From an uncultured Rhodanobacteraceae bacterium (GTDB lineage: Bacteria > Pseudomonadota > Gammaproteobacteria > Xanthomonadales > SZUA-5), in the NCBI GenBank assembly GCA_937928755.1, contig CALEZI010000012.1, forward strand, positions 1 through 56,362: a DNA stretch of 56,362 bases, in the 5' to 3' direction. The translations under genes were made by a program, and so were the position numbers. A model generated the notes under the pieces. It did no database searches, had not been told where the DNA came from, and saw nothing but the letters and a program-made list of their open reading frames with translations. Below, one piece after another: positions 35,377-46,400 of this stretch. Positions within the stretch are counted from its first letter, which is position 1, and each line of letters begins with the position of its first letter.

Positions 35377-37140
35377 TCAGTCTTTCGCCGTCGCATCCAG
35401 CCACAATCCCAGATAGCTTTCGAGCCAGACCCGGAGTGCATCGTCCTGACCCTGCGGATCGAGGCAGAGGCGCTGCGTCCACGCCTGCGAAAGGCGGCGC
35501 AGTTGCGCCAGTTCGGCGTGTCGATGCTGCTGGGCGTGGGCAAGGAAGGGCGCCAGGCTCGAACCCTTCGGCCGCAGTCGGATTTCGTCGGGCAGCAGCC
35601 CGCGCATGGCTTCGCGAAGCAGCCACTTGCGCATGCCGTGCCGATGGTGGAGATCGCTGGGGGCGCTCAGGCACCATCGGGTGAGTGCCAGGTCCCGGAA
35701 TGGGGAGCGGAATTCGATGGCCTGTTGTTGCGCGTAATACTGCTCGGCGGCGCCGCTCAATCCGGCGTAGGCATTCAGCGTGTGGTGCGCCTGCCGTGGC
35801 CGCGGGAACTGGCGGAACGTGCTCACCTCGGCCGCCAGACGATCGCGCAGGCGAGTTCGCCAGGGCTCGCGCAGCCACTGCATTGTCGGGTGATCGTCGC
35901 GACCGCAAAGGCTCGCGCCCAGCGTGCGCCAGGCCGACGACCTGGCCAGTCCGCCGATCCCGACCCGGCGGTAGAGCCTCCAGAGCGCGCGCGCCAGCGG
36001 CTTCAGCCGCAATCCGACGGCGCTGTCGGCGATCAGGTCGGCGGGGTTCGGCACCAGGTGGTCGCCGAAGTGGCCGTCGAGGACGATGTCGACACCCGCA
36101 TCCACAAACTCGCGGTAGGCCGCCTGCTTGAATTCCCGGAACGGCGATGCCACCGGCGTATCCGGCGATAGCGGCCGCCGGTACTCCGCGGCCAACGGGT
36201 GCAGAGCGTCGACGGCGACATCGCGAACTTCGATGTCGAGGTATTGGCCGAGGCGGCGCACCATCGCCCGTTCGTCGGTTTCCGGTCGCTGGTCGAAGCC
36301 GTAACACACGCCAACGAACCGTTTCGCATCGGGCTCCGGCATGGCGACAGCCAGCGCCGCCACGCTGCTGGAATCCATTCCCGCACTGAGCGAAATGCCC
36401 ACACGTCGCGCGCCGCGACAGGCCCGCCGCACCGAGCTTCCGAGCAATTCGCGGAACTGCTCGACCATGGCCTCGTCGCGCTGTCCACGCCAACTGCAGT
36501 CCGGCTCCAGACGAATGCGTTTTCCTTGCACGCCCTCCCGGGAAATCACCAGGGACTCACCGGGTGCGACCGATCGGATCGCCCTGAACACCGTGGCGTC
36601 GGGCGCCGGCGACAGGCAAGCCAGATAGGCGGCCAGGAATTCCTCGTCGAGATCGCTCGCCAGTGCCGGATGCGCCCGCAGGACGTCTTCACCCGACGCG
36701 ACCAGAATGGCGCCGGCGACCCGCGCGTAAACCAACGGCCGTTGCCCCAGCGGATCGCGTGTCAGCTCCAGCGTTTCGCGCGTCGGCTGCAGTCGAACGG
36801 CCGCGCATGCGGTTCCATCCAGCAACCGGGATTCGGTCCAGGACATCCGGCGGCGGTCGGCGCCGTCCTCATCGCCGAGCGCCCGGTCAAGCGCCAGCAG
36901 GCCATCGTCCGCCTCATCGGCGGCTTCGAGCAGCACCGCGGGTTCCAACTGGCGCTGGCGCGCTGCGTAGAGGCACCAGTTGCGCCCCGCACGCACTTCG
37001 CCTGGCCAGTGGGTTCGCGAACCGGCGCGCCGAAGAAGGGCGTCGCCAACAGGGCCCGGTATCGAACGCCCACTCCAGTCCAGCCAGGCCAGCAGAAATG
37101 CCAACGATCTCGTCCTTCGGGACAGCCAATGGTCAGCCAA
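35377..37140 (-). CDS. Asparagine-synthetase-like enzyme, candidate lasso macrolactam synthetase
   Basis: About 587 residues. The N-terminal third resembles the class II glutaminase fold (LELTRDPLGQRPLVYARVAG, DLDEEFLAAYLACLSP). It is not preceded by the Met-Cys nucleophile of true asparagine synthetases, as expected for enzymes using no glutamine. The synthetase part has the ATP PP-loop RVGISLSAGMDSSSVAAL (about 248-260) and VLDGHFGDHLVPNPADL (about 354). In lasso pathways such C proteins adenylate a Glu/Asp side chain and close the ring onto Gly1. No ATG fits; TTG 37140 is the first plausible start after the stop of the precursor, in the same frame. It follows the candidate precursor by 69 bases on the same strand. 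Confidence 0.78.
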   Translation of the reverse strand: MADHWLSRRTRSLAFLLAWLDWSGRSIPGPVGDALLRRAGSRTHWPGEVRAGRNWCLYAARQRQLEPAVLLEAADEADDGLLALDRALGDEDGADRRRMSWTESRLLDGTACAAVRLQPTRETLELTRDPLGQRPLVYARVAGAILVASGEDVLRAHPALASDLDEEFLAAYLACLSPAPDATVFRAIRSVAPGESLVISREGVQGKRIRLEPDCSWRGQRDEAMVEQFRELLGSSVRRACRGARRVGISLSAGMDSSSVAALAVAMPEPDAKRFVGVCYGFDQRPETDERAMVRRLGQYLDIEVRDVAVDALHPLAAEYRRPLSPDTPVASPFREFKQAAYREFVDAGVDIVLDGHFGDHLVPNPADLIADSAVGLRLKPLARALWRLYRRVGIGGLARSSAWRTLGASLCGRDDHPTMQWLREPWRTRLRDRLAAEVSTFRQFPRPRQAHHTLNAYAGLSGAAEQYYAQQQAIEFRSPFRDLALTRWCLSAPSDLHHRHGMRKWLLREAMRGLLPDEIRLRPKGSSLAPFLAHAQQHRHAELAQLRRLSQAWTQRLCLDPQGQDDALRVWLESYLGLWLDATAKD

Positions 37141-37209
37141 GACCCTGCGCGTCGGCGAGCGCTGGCGCGCCAGCGCCGTACCTGCGCACGATCGGACCCT
37201 CGCGCCGCC

Positions 37210-37377
37210 TCAGGAAGTCAGCATTTCGAAGGTGGCGCCGGCGCCGCCGCTCTCCAGTTCCTGGCCGAGCCCACCGCGCGTTGCCGTCAGGATATCGCCG
37301 AGCCTTTGCAGTCGGGGAGTCTCCCAGGGCAGGCGTGGTGGGTTCTCGTCAGGCTTTTCGCCAGAGTGTCCTTGCAT
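37210..37377 (-). CDS. Candidate lasso-peptide precursor (55 residues)
   Basis: A short ORF with a good ribosome site (GAGGTG seven bases before ATG 37377). The leader contains W18-E-T-P-R-L23, matching the Y/W-x-x-P-x-L motif bound by lasso RREs, then Gly27 four residues later and Thr33 at the -2 position. Cleavage after Arg34 would release a 21-residue core beginning GGLGQELESGG. The core has Gly1 and Glu8, the exact requirement for an eight-membered macrolactam ring, and a tail containing bulky Phe16 and Met18 as possible plugs. It lies between the giant C25-protease gene and the asparagine-synthetase-like gene on one strand. Known: the leader/core pattern. Inferred: that the product is threaded. 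No database comparison was possible. Confidence 0.7.
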   Translation of the reverse strand: MQGHSGEKPDENPPRLPWETPRLQRLGDILTATRGGLGQELESGGAGATFEMLTS

Positions 37378-37404
37378 CGCGTTTCACCTCGCTGGCTCGC
37401 TATC

Positions 37405-37431
37405 GCGGGGAGAGCACGCCGCTCTCCCCGC
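37405..37431 (-). terminator. Ten-bp perfect hairpin between giant gene and precursor
   Basis: GCGGGGAGAG (37405-37414) pairs exactly with CTCTCCCCGC (37422-37431) across a seven-base loop. It lies just after the giant gene's stop. There is no U-tract on the minus-strand transcript, so it may be a weak terminator, attenuator or RNA-stabilising end rather than a full stop. The precursor's ribosome site begins about 15 bases further on. Confidence 0.55.
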
Positions 37432-37437
37432 ATGTCA

Positions 37438-40400
37438 TTACTGCAACGGCGCTGCCGGATCGCCGAACAGGACGATCGTGTAGGCCGCACTGCGATGCGC
37501 CGGCTCGCGCTGCAGCAGGTCTGCCTTGGCCGCCTGCAGGGCCTCGCCCATCGTCGTGATCGGCAAACCGCCATGGTCGCCCAGGCGCCCGTCTTCGACG
37601 ATGTCGAAGAATCGGGTGCCGAGCGCCAGATGGCTTGCGTCCTCGGCCAGGCTGGTTGCACCCAGCACCGCCGCCGCCAGTCGGTTGCTGCGCAGCATCA
37701 GCGCATGCGCCATGGTGTCCTGCGTCGGCGCGGTGAAGTTGTTGTTCCAGCAGCCCCACTGACTGACGACCGCCAGTGCGCCGGTGCGGCTGATGCTGGC
37801 CAACTGGCTGACATCGAGCAGGTTGTCGATCGCCCAGCGGTGCGCGCTGGAATGCCCGAGGTAGGTCACCCAGTCCGCCGATCCGGCGAGGCCGGCGCGC
37901 GCCTGCGTGCGGGCGGCCGCAGTCCCGATTTCGTCGGCCAGCGCGTACTCGCGCTGTTGGCCCGGCTGCCGCAGGTAGCCGACGATCGCGCGGCTGTGCA
38001 GGGCGAACGACTCGCCGGGTTGCGACGCACCGGCCACCGCCAGGAAGCGCTGTGCCACACTGTTGCCGCGCGCGGTGATCGACGTGATCGCCCGCGTCAG
38101 TTCGGTCGTGGTGCGCACCGGCAGACGTCCGATCGCCAGCTCCGGCTGCTCGTCGCCGCTCAGGTCGGCATACGGGTGGTCGGTCGCCGCATGGAAGATG
38201 TAGCGACTGCTTTGCGTGTACCACGTCGGCAGGTAGCTCTGGCTGCCGCTGCCCAGGTAGTCGTGGTAATCGATGCTGTCGCCGCCCACCAGCAGCACGT
38301 AACGCGCACCCCGCTGCGCCGCGGCGGCGATCGCCGCCTTGATCGCCTGCGGATCGCGCACGTGGTCGCTGTGCGCGGCGTAGACGGCATCGGTGCGCAG
38401 CACCGCGGTGCTCAACCCGCGACTGCTCTGCAGCGCCAGCAGCGGCGCCAGGCCGGATTCGAACAGCGGATGCGCGATCACCAGATAGTCGAGTTGCGGC
38501 GGCAAGGCGTACGCGTCCGCCGGCAACGACAGCGCCGGCGTGCGCACCGCTGCCGGGTCCGCAACGCGCCACGCCGTGCTGGCGACCGGAAGCAGGACCG
38601 GCGCCGCGGTCAGTTCGTCGCGACGCAGTTCGCCGCCGACCAGGCTCCAAAGCACGGCACCCTGCGCCTGCCCATCGATCTGGAAGCGCGCGGGCGGCGG
38701 CGCCGCCGCCGTCTCGAAGCCATCACGGAACTCGCCGACACCGGTGCCCACGGCGGTCGGATCGATGCTTCCCAGCACCAGCGACCCACCGCTGACGCGC
38801 GTCCGCCGCGGATAGCTGACCTTGAACCCGTCCAGCATCACGATATCGACGCTGTAGCCGGTGTCGCGCGGCATCCGCAGCGTCAGCGTGTTGCTTGCGG
38901 CTAGCAGCGCCTCAGGCACTGCCACTTCGATGCGCTCGGCAACGAAGCTGTCGAACCAGCGATCGGCCAGGACCTGGCCATTGACCAGGATCTGCACATG
39001 GTGGTCGGGCGGCAGGTCCGGGAAGTCGAGGCCACCCCAGACGTCGACCGTCAGTTGCACCGGCCCGGGCGCGCGCTCCGGCAGCGCGAAGCTGCGGGTC
39101 AGTTGCGCAGGACCACTGCTGGCGATCAGTCGCTCGTCGAGCCACGGATCATCCGCCGGGGCACTGCTGTTGAACTCCCGGTTCGGGTAATGGACCACCT
39201 GGTCGGTGATGACGTGCAAGACGCCGCTGCCGGCTTGCGCGTGACCGCTGTCCACCGGACGGGCGGCGCCGGCATCGAGCGTCACCGCGTAGGCGTTCTC
39301 CGCGCCATAGCGGGAGACGCGCGCGACACCCAGGAACTCGATCGTGCAACCCGCCTGCAGCAGCGCACAATCCACATGCCGCGGGATCGGCAGATTGCCA
39401 TCGAGCACCGCCAGGCTGGCGGCCGGCTGGCCATTGAAGCGGCCGTCGACGGCAATCAGGTCGGCCACGGCGATGCGCTGCACGCCATCGGCATTCACCT
39501 GGGCCAGGGCCGTGGCCACCAGCGCAGTGGATGCCCGCGCCACTGGTGTCTGCGCATTGCTGGCGCGGATCGCAGTCCAGTCCACGGACGCGTCCACCGG
39601 CTCTTCGCCGCGGCTGGCCCCAACCGCCACCGCGGGGTGGAAGCGGCTGGCGCCGACGACGTCGACATCCTCGATGCGTACTTCGCTGATCGAACCGGCA
39701 GTGGCCACGACGTGCTCGTAGACGCGCGCGGCGCGCGACTCTTCGCCGACGCTGGCGATCAGGTTCGGCGTCAGCAGTTGCCAATCGCCGGCCGGACCAC
39801 TGCGTCCCCACAGGCGGAAGCCCACCTGGCCGACCTCATGCGTCGTGCTCCAGCGCACCCGCAGGCCGCCGTCCTGGCGCTCGACGCTCATCTTCGCCAG
39901 CGTCACCGGTGTGGTGAGGAAACTGCCGCTGAAGGCGGTCAGACCGGCGCTGTCTGCCGGATTGCCGCTCGGGGCCTCGGCGAACTGGTCTTCCTCAAGG
40001 CGCATGCCCACGGTCACCGTGGTACCGCCGGGGCTGCCGAGCAGGCAGCGACGCAACCAGCCACCAGCCGGCGCATTGCGCGACTGCTTGCCAGCGAAGG
40101 CCTTGAAGTTCGCGGCGTCGATCGGCGTCGCTGCCGGGAACTGGTGGTCGCTGCTGGTGCAGCCACTGCCGGCCGTTGCCGTGCCGGTCACCAGGCCGAC
40201 GTACGGCGGGCCACCAATCGGCAACAGCAGTTGCGACACATCGCCCTCGATGGCGACGTAGCCGATGCTCTCGCCGACCGCAAAGCCCGGCGGCGGCAGG
40301 TCATCGGCGCTGACTTCGGAGGCTTCGATCGCCAGTTCGAAGCCACTCGCACCGACATTGCGCGCAACGCTGGTGGCCCACGGCTGCGACGGCCCGACCA

Positions 40401-43400
40401 GCCCGGCGCCGGTCAGGTTCGCGCCCTCGTTGTTCCACGACTGGATCGAGGTCAGCACCACCGGCGCGCTGCCGAAATCCAGGCCATTGCCAAGCACCGG
40501 CCAGTGGATGGCCTCCCACGCCGGCAGTGGCCACATGCCGAATCCACCGAGCAGGCTGTTGTACTGGGTCGCCGTCGTGGTGATCGCCCCCACCTTGAGC
40601 AGCGCGCCCACACCGCTGCCACGCGTCGTCAGCGCCCACGCCGGAACCACATTGGTGTCCTGCGTCAGCCGGTAGCTGCCCGGCATCGCCGCCAGCCAGT
40701 GCACCGTCATCGTGCCGCCGGCTCCGGTGCAGCCGATGCAGCCGGGCGGCTCCACCTGCAGCAGCTCGAAACCGGTGGTCGTGACGTTGCGGATGCGCAC
40801 CGCCTGCGGATCGGCGTCCTCGTCCGAGGGCTGCACGATGACCACCGGGATCGCGTTGAACGCCTGCGCGAAGTTGACGATCACCGGCGCGTTGACGCCC
40901 GGCGCGGCAACCGTCGGCGGCAGCGTCACCGCGCCTACCTGCAGGCCGCCGGGGTTGCCGGCGCTGGCGGTGATCGAATAGCTCTCGGTGTCCGACGATG
41001 CCGAGTTGTTGGCATCGCCATCGTAGGTCGCGGTGATCGTCTTCGCGCCGATCGAGGTGCTGGTCAGCGCACAGTGGGTCGCCGGCAGCGTGATCGTGCA
41101 GTTATTGCCGTCGCCGTCGTCGACGGTGACCGCTCCGGTCGGTGCTGCACCGGCAATGCTGACAGAGACCGCGTACGGAACGCCGATGGTCTGGCTGGCC
41201 GCCGGGGCGATTGCGGTGATCGCCGTTGTGGATGCGTGCTTGACCACTTGTATCAGCGGCGCGGAGGCACTGCCGCCATGGCTTGGGCTGCCGCTGTACT
41301 CCGCGCTGATCGAGCGCGAACCCGCCGCCAGCGTATCGATCGCCAGACTCGCCACGCCGCCGCCGTCGAGCGGGCTGGTGCCGAGGATGGACGCGCCATC
41401 CCGGAAGATCACGCTGCCAGTCGGCGTGGCCCCATCGGCGGTGACAGAGGCGGTGAAAGTGACCGACTGGCCGACGTCGGACGGATTCGGGGTCGACGCC
41501 AGCGTGGTCACGCTCGCGATGTGGATCGACCGCGCCGCGCTGAACTCCGAGGTGTTGCCGCTGGCGTCGGTGGCGGTCGCGCTGAGCCAATCGTCCTCTG
41601 CGTTCCCGGAAAGACTGGTGGCGAAGCTCACCTGGCCGTTGGCGTCGGTGGTGACCGCCAGTTCGCCGAGGAACCGGTCGCCCTGGCCATGGCCGCTGGC
41701 GTCGGCCTCGTCGATGGCGAAGAACTCGATCACATAGTCGGCGTTGGCGGCGCTCTCGAGGTGTCCGGTGACGGCGACGGTGCCGCCGGTGTACAGCGCC
41801 GATTCGAGCACCGGGAAGTTCTGCAGGCCGTTGGCGCCGGTGTCGGCGTCGCCGGTGTCGTTGGCGGTGACGCCGTCCGCAACCGCGCCGGCGGCCACCA
41901 GGTCGATGCCAAGCCCGTCATTGCCGACCAGACGGTTGCGGCGCAGGTGCACCCCGTGGGCGTCGCTGGCGACCAGAACGCCGGCGCCCCCGTTGCCGCC
42001 CACGTGGTTGTCGTCGAGGTACACGTCTCCCGGCACCCCGCTGACAAAGATCCCGGCATCGGCGTTGTCCTGGATCTCGTTGCCGCGGGCGGTCAGGCCG
42101 TCCGTCGCCGCGCCGGTGACGACCAGGCCATGCGATGCGTTGCAGGCGATGAAGTTGCCCTCGACCCCACCCGGATCGTCCACGTCGGCGCCGACCAGCA
42201 GTTCGACCGAGTCGGCGATGATCCCGGCGGTGGCGTTGCCGATGCCGCAGGCACCCTCGCGGTCCGGGCCGATCAAGTTGCCCGCGATCACGCCGCCGGT
42301 GCCGGTGACGTGGATTCCGCCACCGTCGTTGCCGCTGATCAGGTTGCGCTCGGCGACATCCCCGACGCCGTCGCCGTCGGTCCCCACCAGCACGCCCACC
42401 GGGCTGCCGGAGATGCGCACGCCGGCGCCGGCGTTGCCGAGGTCGACGGTGCCATCGGCGCCGGTGCCGATGAAGTTGCAGCTGAGCCGGGCGCCGTCGC
42501 CGGTAATGTCGACCCCGTCGCCCGGGAAGGAGTGGATCGCGAGACCGCGCACGAGGGTGTCCGCCGCACTGATCGCCAGCCCGTCCTCGGTGCCCGAGAG
42601 AGCGCTGCCGTCGAGGACCACCTTCAGGGTCGGTGGCCAGGTCGTGCAGGCGGCGCCGGGCTGGGTGGTGGCGTCGATCTCGACCGCGTCGGTGATCGCG
42701 GGCAGGGCGCTGTTGAGGTGAATGGTGAAGGTGGGACCCACGCCCGTGATGGCGGACAGGGCCTTGTTGAGTTCGTTGGCGATCGGCCCCGCGCCCGGGA
42801 TGGCGAAGACGATGCGGTCACGGGTCAGCGGCTCGCCCGGGAGGTAGGGTTGGCCCCACCCGCAATCATCGACGAACCAAGCCCGCGCGTTCGCGCGTTG
42901 GATGGCCTCTCGCAGGGTGCAGACGCCGTCGTTGGCGACGGCGTCGCCGGCGTCATCGACGACGAGGGTGCGCTGCACGAGCGGGTCGTCGTTGAGGATG
43001 GTCCCCGTGGCGGTGGCGTCGCCCAGGACGGCGTTGATCAGCTCGCCCGTCTGCAGGACGACGCTGAAGGTCTCGTCGAGTTCGTACATGGGGTCGCCGC
43101 GGACCAAGACGGTGGCTGTGCCGGTTGTCTGACCGACAGCGAAGCTCACGAACCCCTCGACAGTGTTGTAGTCCTCGTTGAGCGCCGCCGTCCCGTCGGC
43201 CGTCGCGAAGGTGATCTCGACCGGAAGCACCGGCGGCTCGCTCAAGGTGACCGCGAAAACCATGTCCGTGATGCCGCTATCGCCCTCCAGGATTTGGGCG
43301 TCGGCAATCGACACCACCGGCATCGGGCCGATGGTGGTCGACTGCGTGGCGCTCTCGTCGCCCGGCCAGGCCTCGACGTCGGCCGACTCGACGCTGGCGG

Positions 43401-46400
43401 CCAGTTGCACCGTGGGGTGCGCGCCGGCGTCGGCGGGCGCGGTCAGCGCGAGGGTCACGGTCGGCGCCGCGCCGACGGCCAGCGTCGCGCGCAGGCAGGT
43501 CACCGTGCCGGCGCTCTCCGAGCAGCTCCAGCCGCTGCCGGCGGCGCTCACGAAGCTGGTACCGGCGGGCACCGCCGCGCTCAGCACGACGTCGGTAGCG
43601 GCGCTCGGGCCGGCGTTGGCCACGGCCAGGGTGTAGCCGAGCGGCGTGCCTTCGAGCACCGGGTCGGCGGTGTCGACAACGGTCAGCGACAGGTCGACCG
43701 CGTCGCAGGCATCGCCGAGGCCGTCGCCGTCGCTGTCCTGCTGATCCGCATCCGGCAGGCCCGGGCAGACGTCGCAGACGTTGCCGACCCCGTCGGCGCT
43801 GGCCGGCGACGCCGCCAGCGCGGCGATCTCGTAGCCGGCCAGGGCGCGCCGGACCACGGTGATGCCGTCGATGGTTCCGGTCAATCGGAACCCGATCCGG
43901 ACGTTGGCTGTGTTCGAGGTCGACCCCGACAGGGTATTGGCGATCGTGTTGGTGAGGACTCCGTCGACGTAGGCCCGCAGGTGGTCGCCATCGCCAACGA
44001 AGGCGAGGTGGTGCCATTGGTTGTCATTGATCGGAACCGAGCTCAGGAGCGTGATCGTGTTCGTCCCGTTGCCCTGCCGCAGCTCGACTTCGCCGGACCG
44101 CGCATGCGTCTGGTTGCGGACGAAGACACTGTAGGGAAAGAGGTCGCCGCTCAGCTTGTCGAGGATGGGGTTCGCGTTCGAACCGGCGTTCACCTGGTTC
44201 ACCGGCAACTTCAGCCACATCGCAAGCGTCATCTCGTCGTGGGTATCGAAGTCGAGATCGGCATGGTGAGGCACCACCACCGAGTCGCCGGAACCGTCGA
44301 AGGAGAGGGCGCCGTCGGCCTGGCCGCTGGCCCAGGTAGCCCCGGTCACGCTGCCGTCGTGATCTCCCACCGAATCGGTCGCCACCGCGCCGGCGCCGTC
44401 GTTGAAGCCCCAATGGGCGACGCTGCCCGCCGGCCGGTCGAGGTCGGCATTGCTGGGGTCGGGGATCAGCGGGCAGGTATCGCCTTCGTCCGGGATGCCG
44501 TCGCCGTCGGTGTCGGTGAGGGTCGTGAACGACCAGATCGGGCAGTTCAGGGCGGTGCCGAAGGCGTTCGCCGGCACCACCCGCCAGTAATGGGTCGCGC
44601 CCTGCTGGAGATCCGGCAATGGGTCGAAGCTGGTGCCGGTTCCCATCGCGGCGCCGTTGACGAGATTGCTCGGCGGCAGCAGCCCACCGCCATCGGTGCC
44701 GAAGGACAGGCTGGCGCCGGTCGCCCCGGCGGGCAGGCCCCAGTTCAGCGTCGCCGCGACCGCCACATTGGTCGCGCCATTCGCCGGCGAGACGACTGTG
44801 GCGCAGGGCAGCAGGCTGAAGCTCGCGCTCACCGTGCAGGCCGCGGTGATCGCACCGGTGGTGTAGGTGCTGCCGGCCAGGCTGCCGGCGCAGCCGGTGA
44901 CGGAGGCGATCTGGTAGCCGGGGTCCGGGGTCACGGTGAACGTGGCGCTGTCGCCATGGAACACGGACTGCGGCGTGGCCGGAGCAAGGCTGCCGTTGCT
45001 GCCGGCGCTCGGCGTCACCGTGTAGGCGATGCGGCTGAAGCTCGCGCTCACCGTGCAGGCGGCGGTGATCGCTCCGGTGGTGTAGGTGTTGCCGGCCAGG
45101 CTGCCGCCGCAGCCACTGACTGCGGCGATCTGGTAGCCGGGGTCCGCCGTCACGGTGAACGTGGTGCTGTCGCCATGGAAGACGGACTGCGGCGTGGCCG
45201 GAGCAAGGCTGCCGCCGCTGCCGGCGCTCGGCGTCACCGTGTAGGCGATGCGGCTGAAGCTCGCGCTCACCGTGCAGGCGGCGGTGATCGCTCCGGTGGT
45301 GTAGGTGTTGCCGGCCAGGCTGCCGCCGCAGCCACTGACTGCGGCGATCTGGTAGCCGGGGTCCGCCGTCACGGTGAACGTGGTGCTGTCGCCATGGAAG
45401 ACGGACTGCGGCGTGGCCGGAGCAAGGCTGCCGCCGCTGCCGGCGCTCGGCGTCACCGTGTAGGCGATGCGGCTGAAGCTCGCGCTCACCGTGCAGGCCG
45501 CGGTGATCGCTCCAGTGGTGTAGGTGGTGCCGGCCAGGCTGCCGCCGCAGCCGGTGACGGAGGCGATCTGGTAGCCGGGGGACGGGGTCACGGTGAACGC
45601 GGTGGTCGCGCCGTGGTCCACCGATTGTGGTGTTGACGGCGACAGGCTGCCGTTGCTGCCGGCGCTCGGCGTGACCTGGTGCTGCACATCCAGCACGGTG
45701 ACGGTCAGGGCCGCATCGAAGCTCGCGCCGGCGGCGTCGGTGGTGCGGATGGTGATCGGATGACTGGAGGCCGTCTCGTAGTCCAGCAGGGCCGCGGTGC
45801 GCAACTGGTTGCCCGCGCTGATCTGGAAGCGATTGCCCGGGTTGCTGACAAAGCTGTAGCTGTGGGTGTCGCCCGGGTTGGGGTCGATGGTCGACAAGGT
45901 ACCCACCAGGGTCCCGATGGCGGCGGACTCGGGGATCGACGAGGAAGAGAGCTGGACGCCGGTCGGCGAGCAGTTCTGCCGCTCGGCGGCGCCGAGGTCG
46001 ACTTGCCCGCAAGACACCCGGGCGAAGCCGGCGCCGCGGGTGTCGACGTTGATGGGAGCCGATGAGATGCTGCCATCGCCGTCGACGTCGAGCCCGAGGC
46101 TCGTTTCGGTCGGCAGGAAGGTCGCGTTGCCGCCGTCCACGGCGGCGCCGTCAGCCAGCGGGTAGTAGTAGACGCCGTTGGCTGCCTGGGTCAGGGCGCC
46201 GAGCGATGCCGACGCGGCGGTGCTGTTGCTGAATCCGCAACTGCTGTGGCTGGCGAAGTTGTTCGACTCGATAACGGTGGCGCCAGCGATCCCGCAGGCA
46301 GGGCCGCTGCCGGCGGAATGGTCGACGATGGTGTTGCGGAAGGTCAGCGAGGGTTGGTTCGCACCGTAGAGCGGGGTGAAACCGGTGTGGCCGGCGAAAG

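Noticed and set aside
36199..38904. Open frame of 901 codons on the plus strand
   Set aside because: Antisense to the asparagine-synthetase-like gene, the precursor and the giant's protease domain, all of which have intact motifs.
38998..45636. Open frame of 2212 codons on the plus strand
   Set aside because: Antisense to the giant surface-protein gene; composition is Arg/Gly/Val/Asp/Ala shadow of high-GC codons with no domain, whereas the minus strand shows clear modules.
44819..45694. Regular repeats considered as a CRISPR array
   Set aside because: Units are 219 bp, in frame, and lack short repeats with unique spacers; they encode protein domains.
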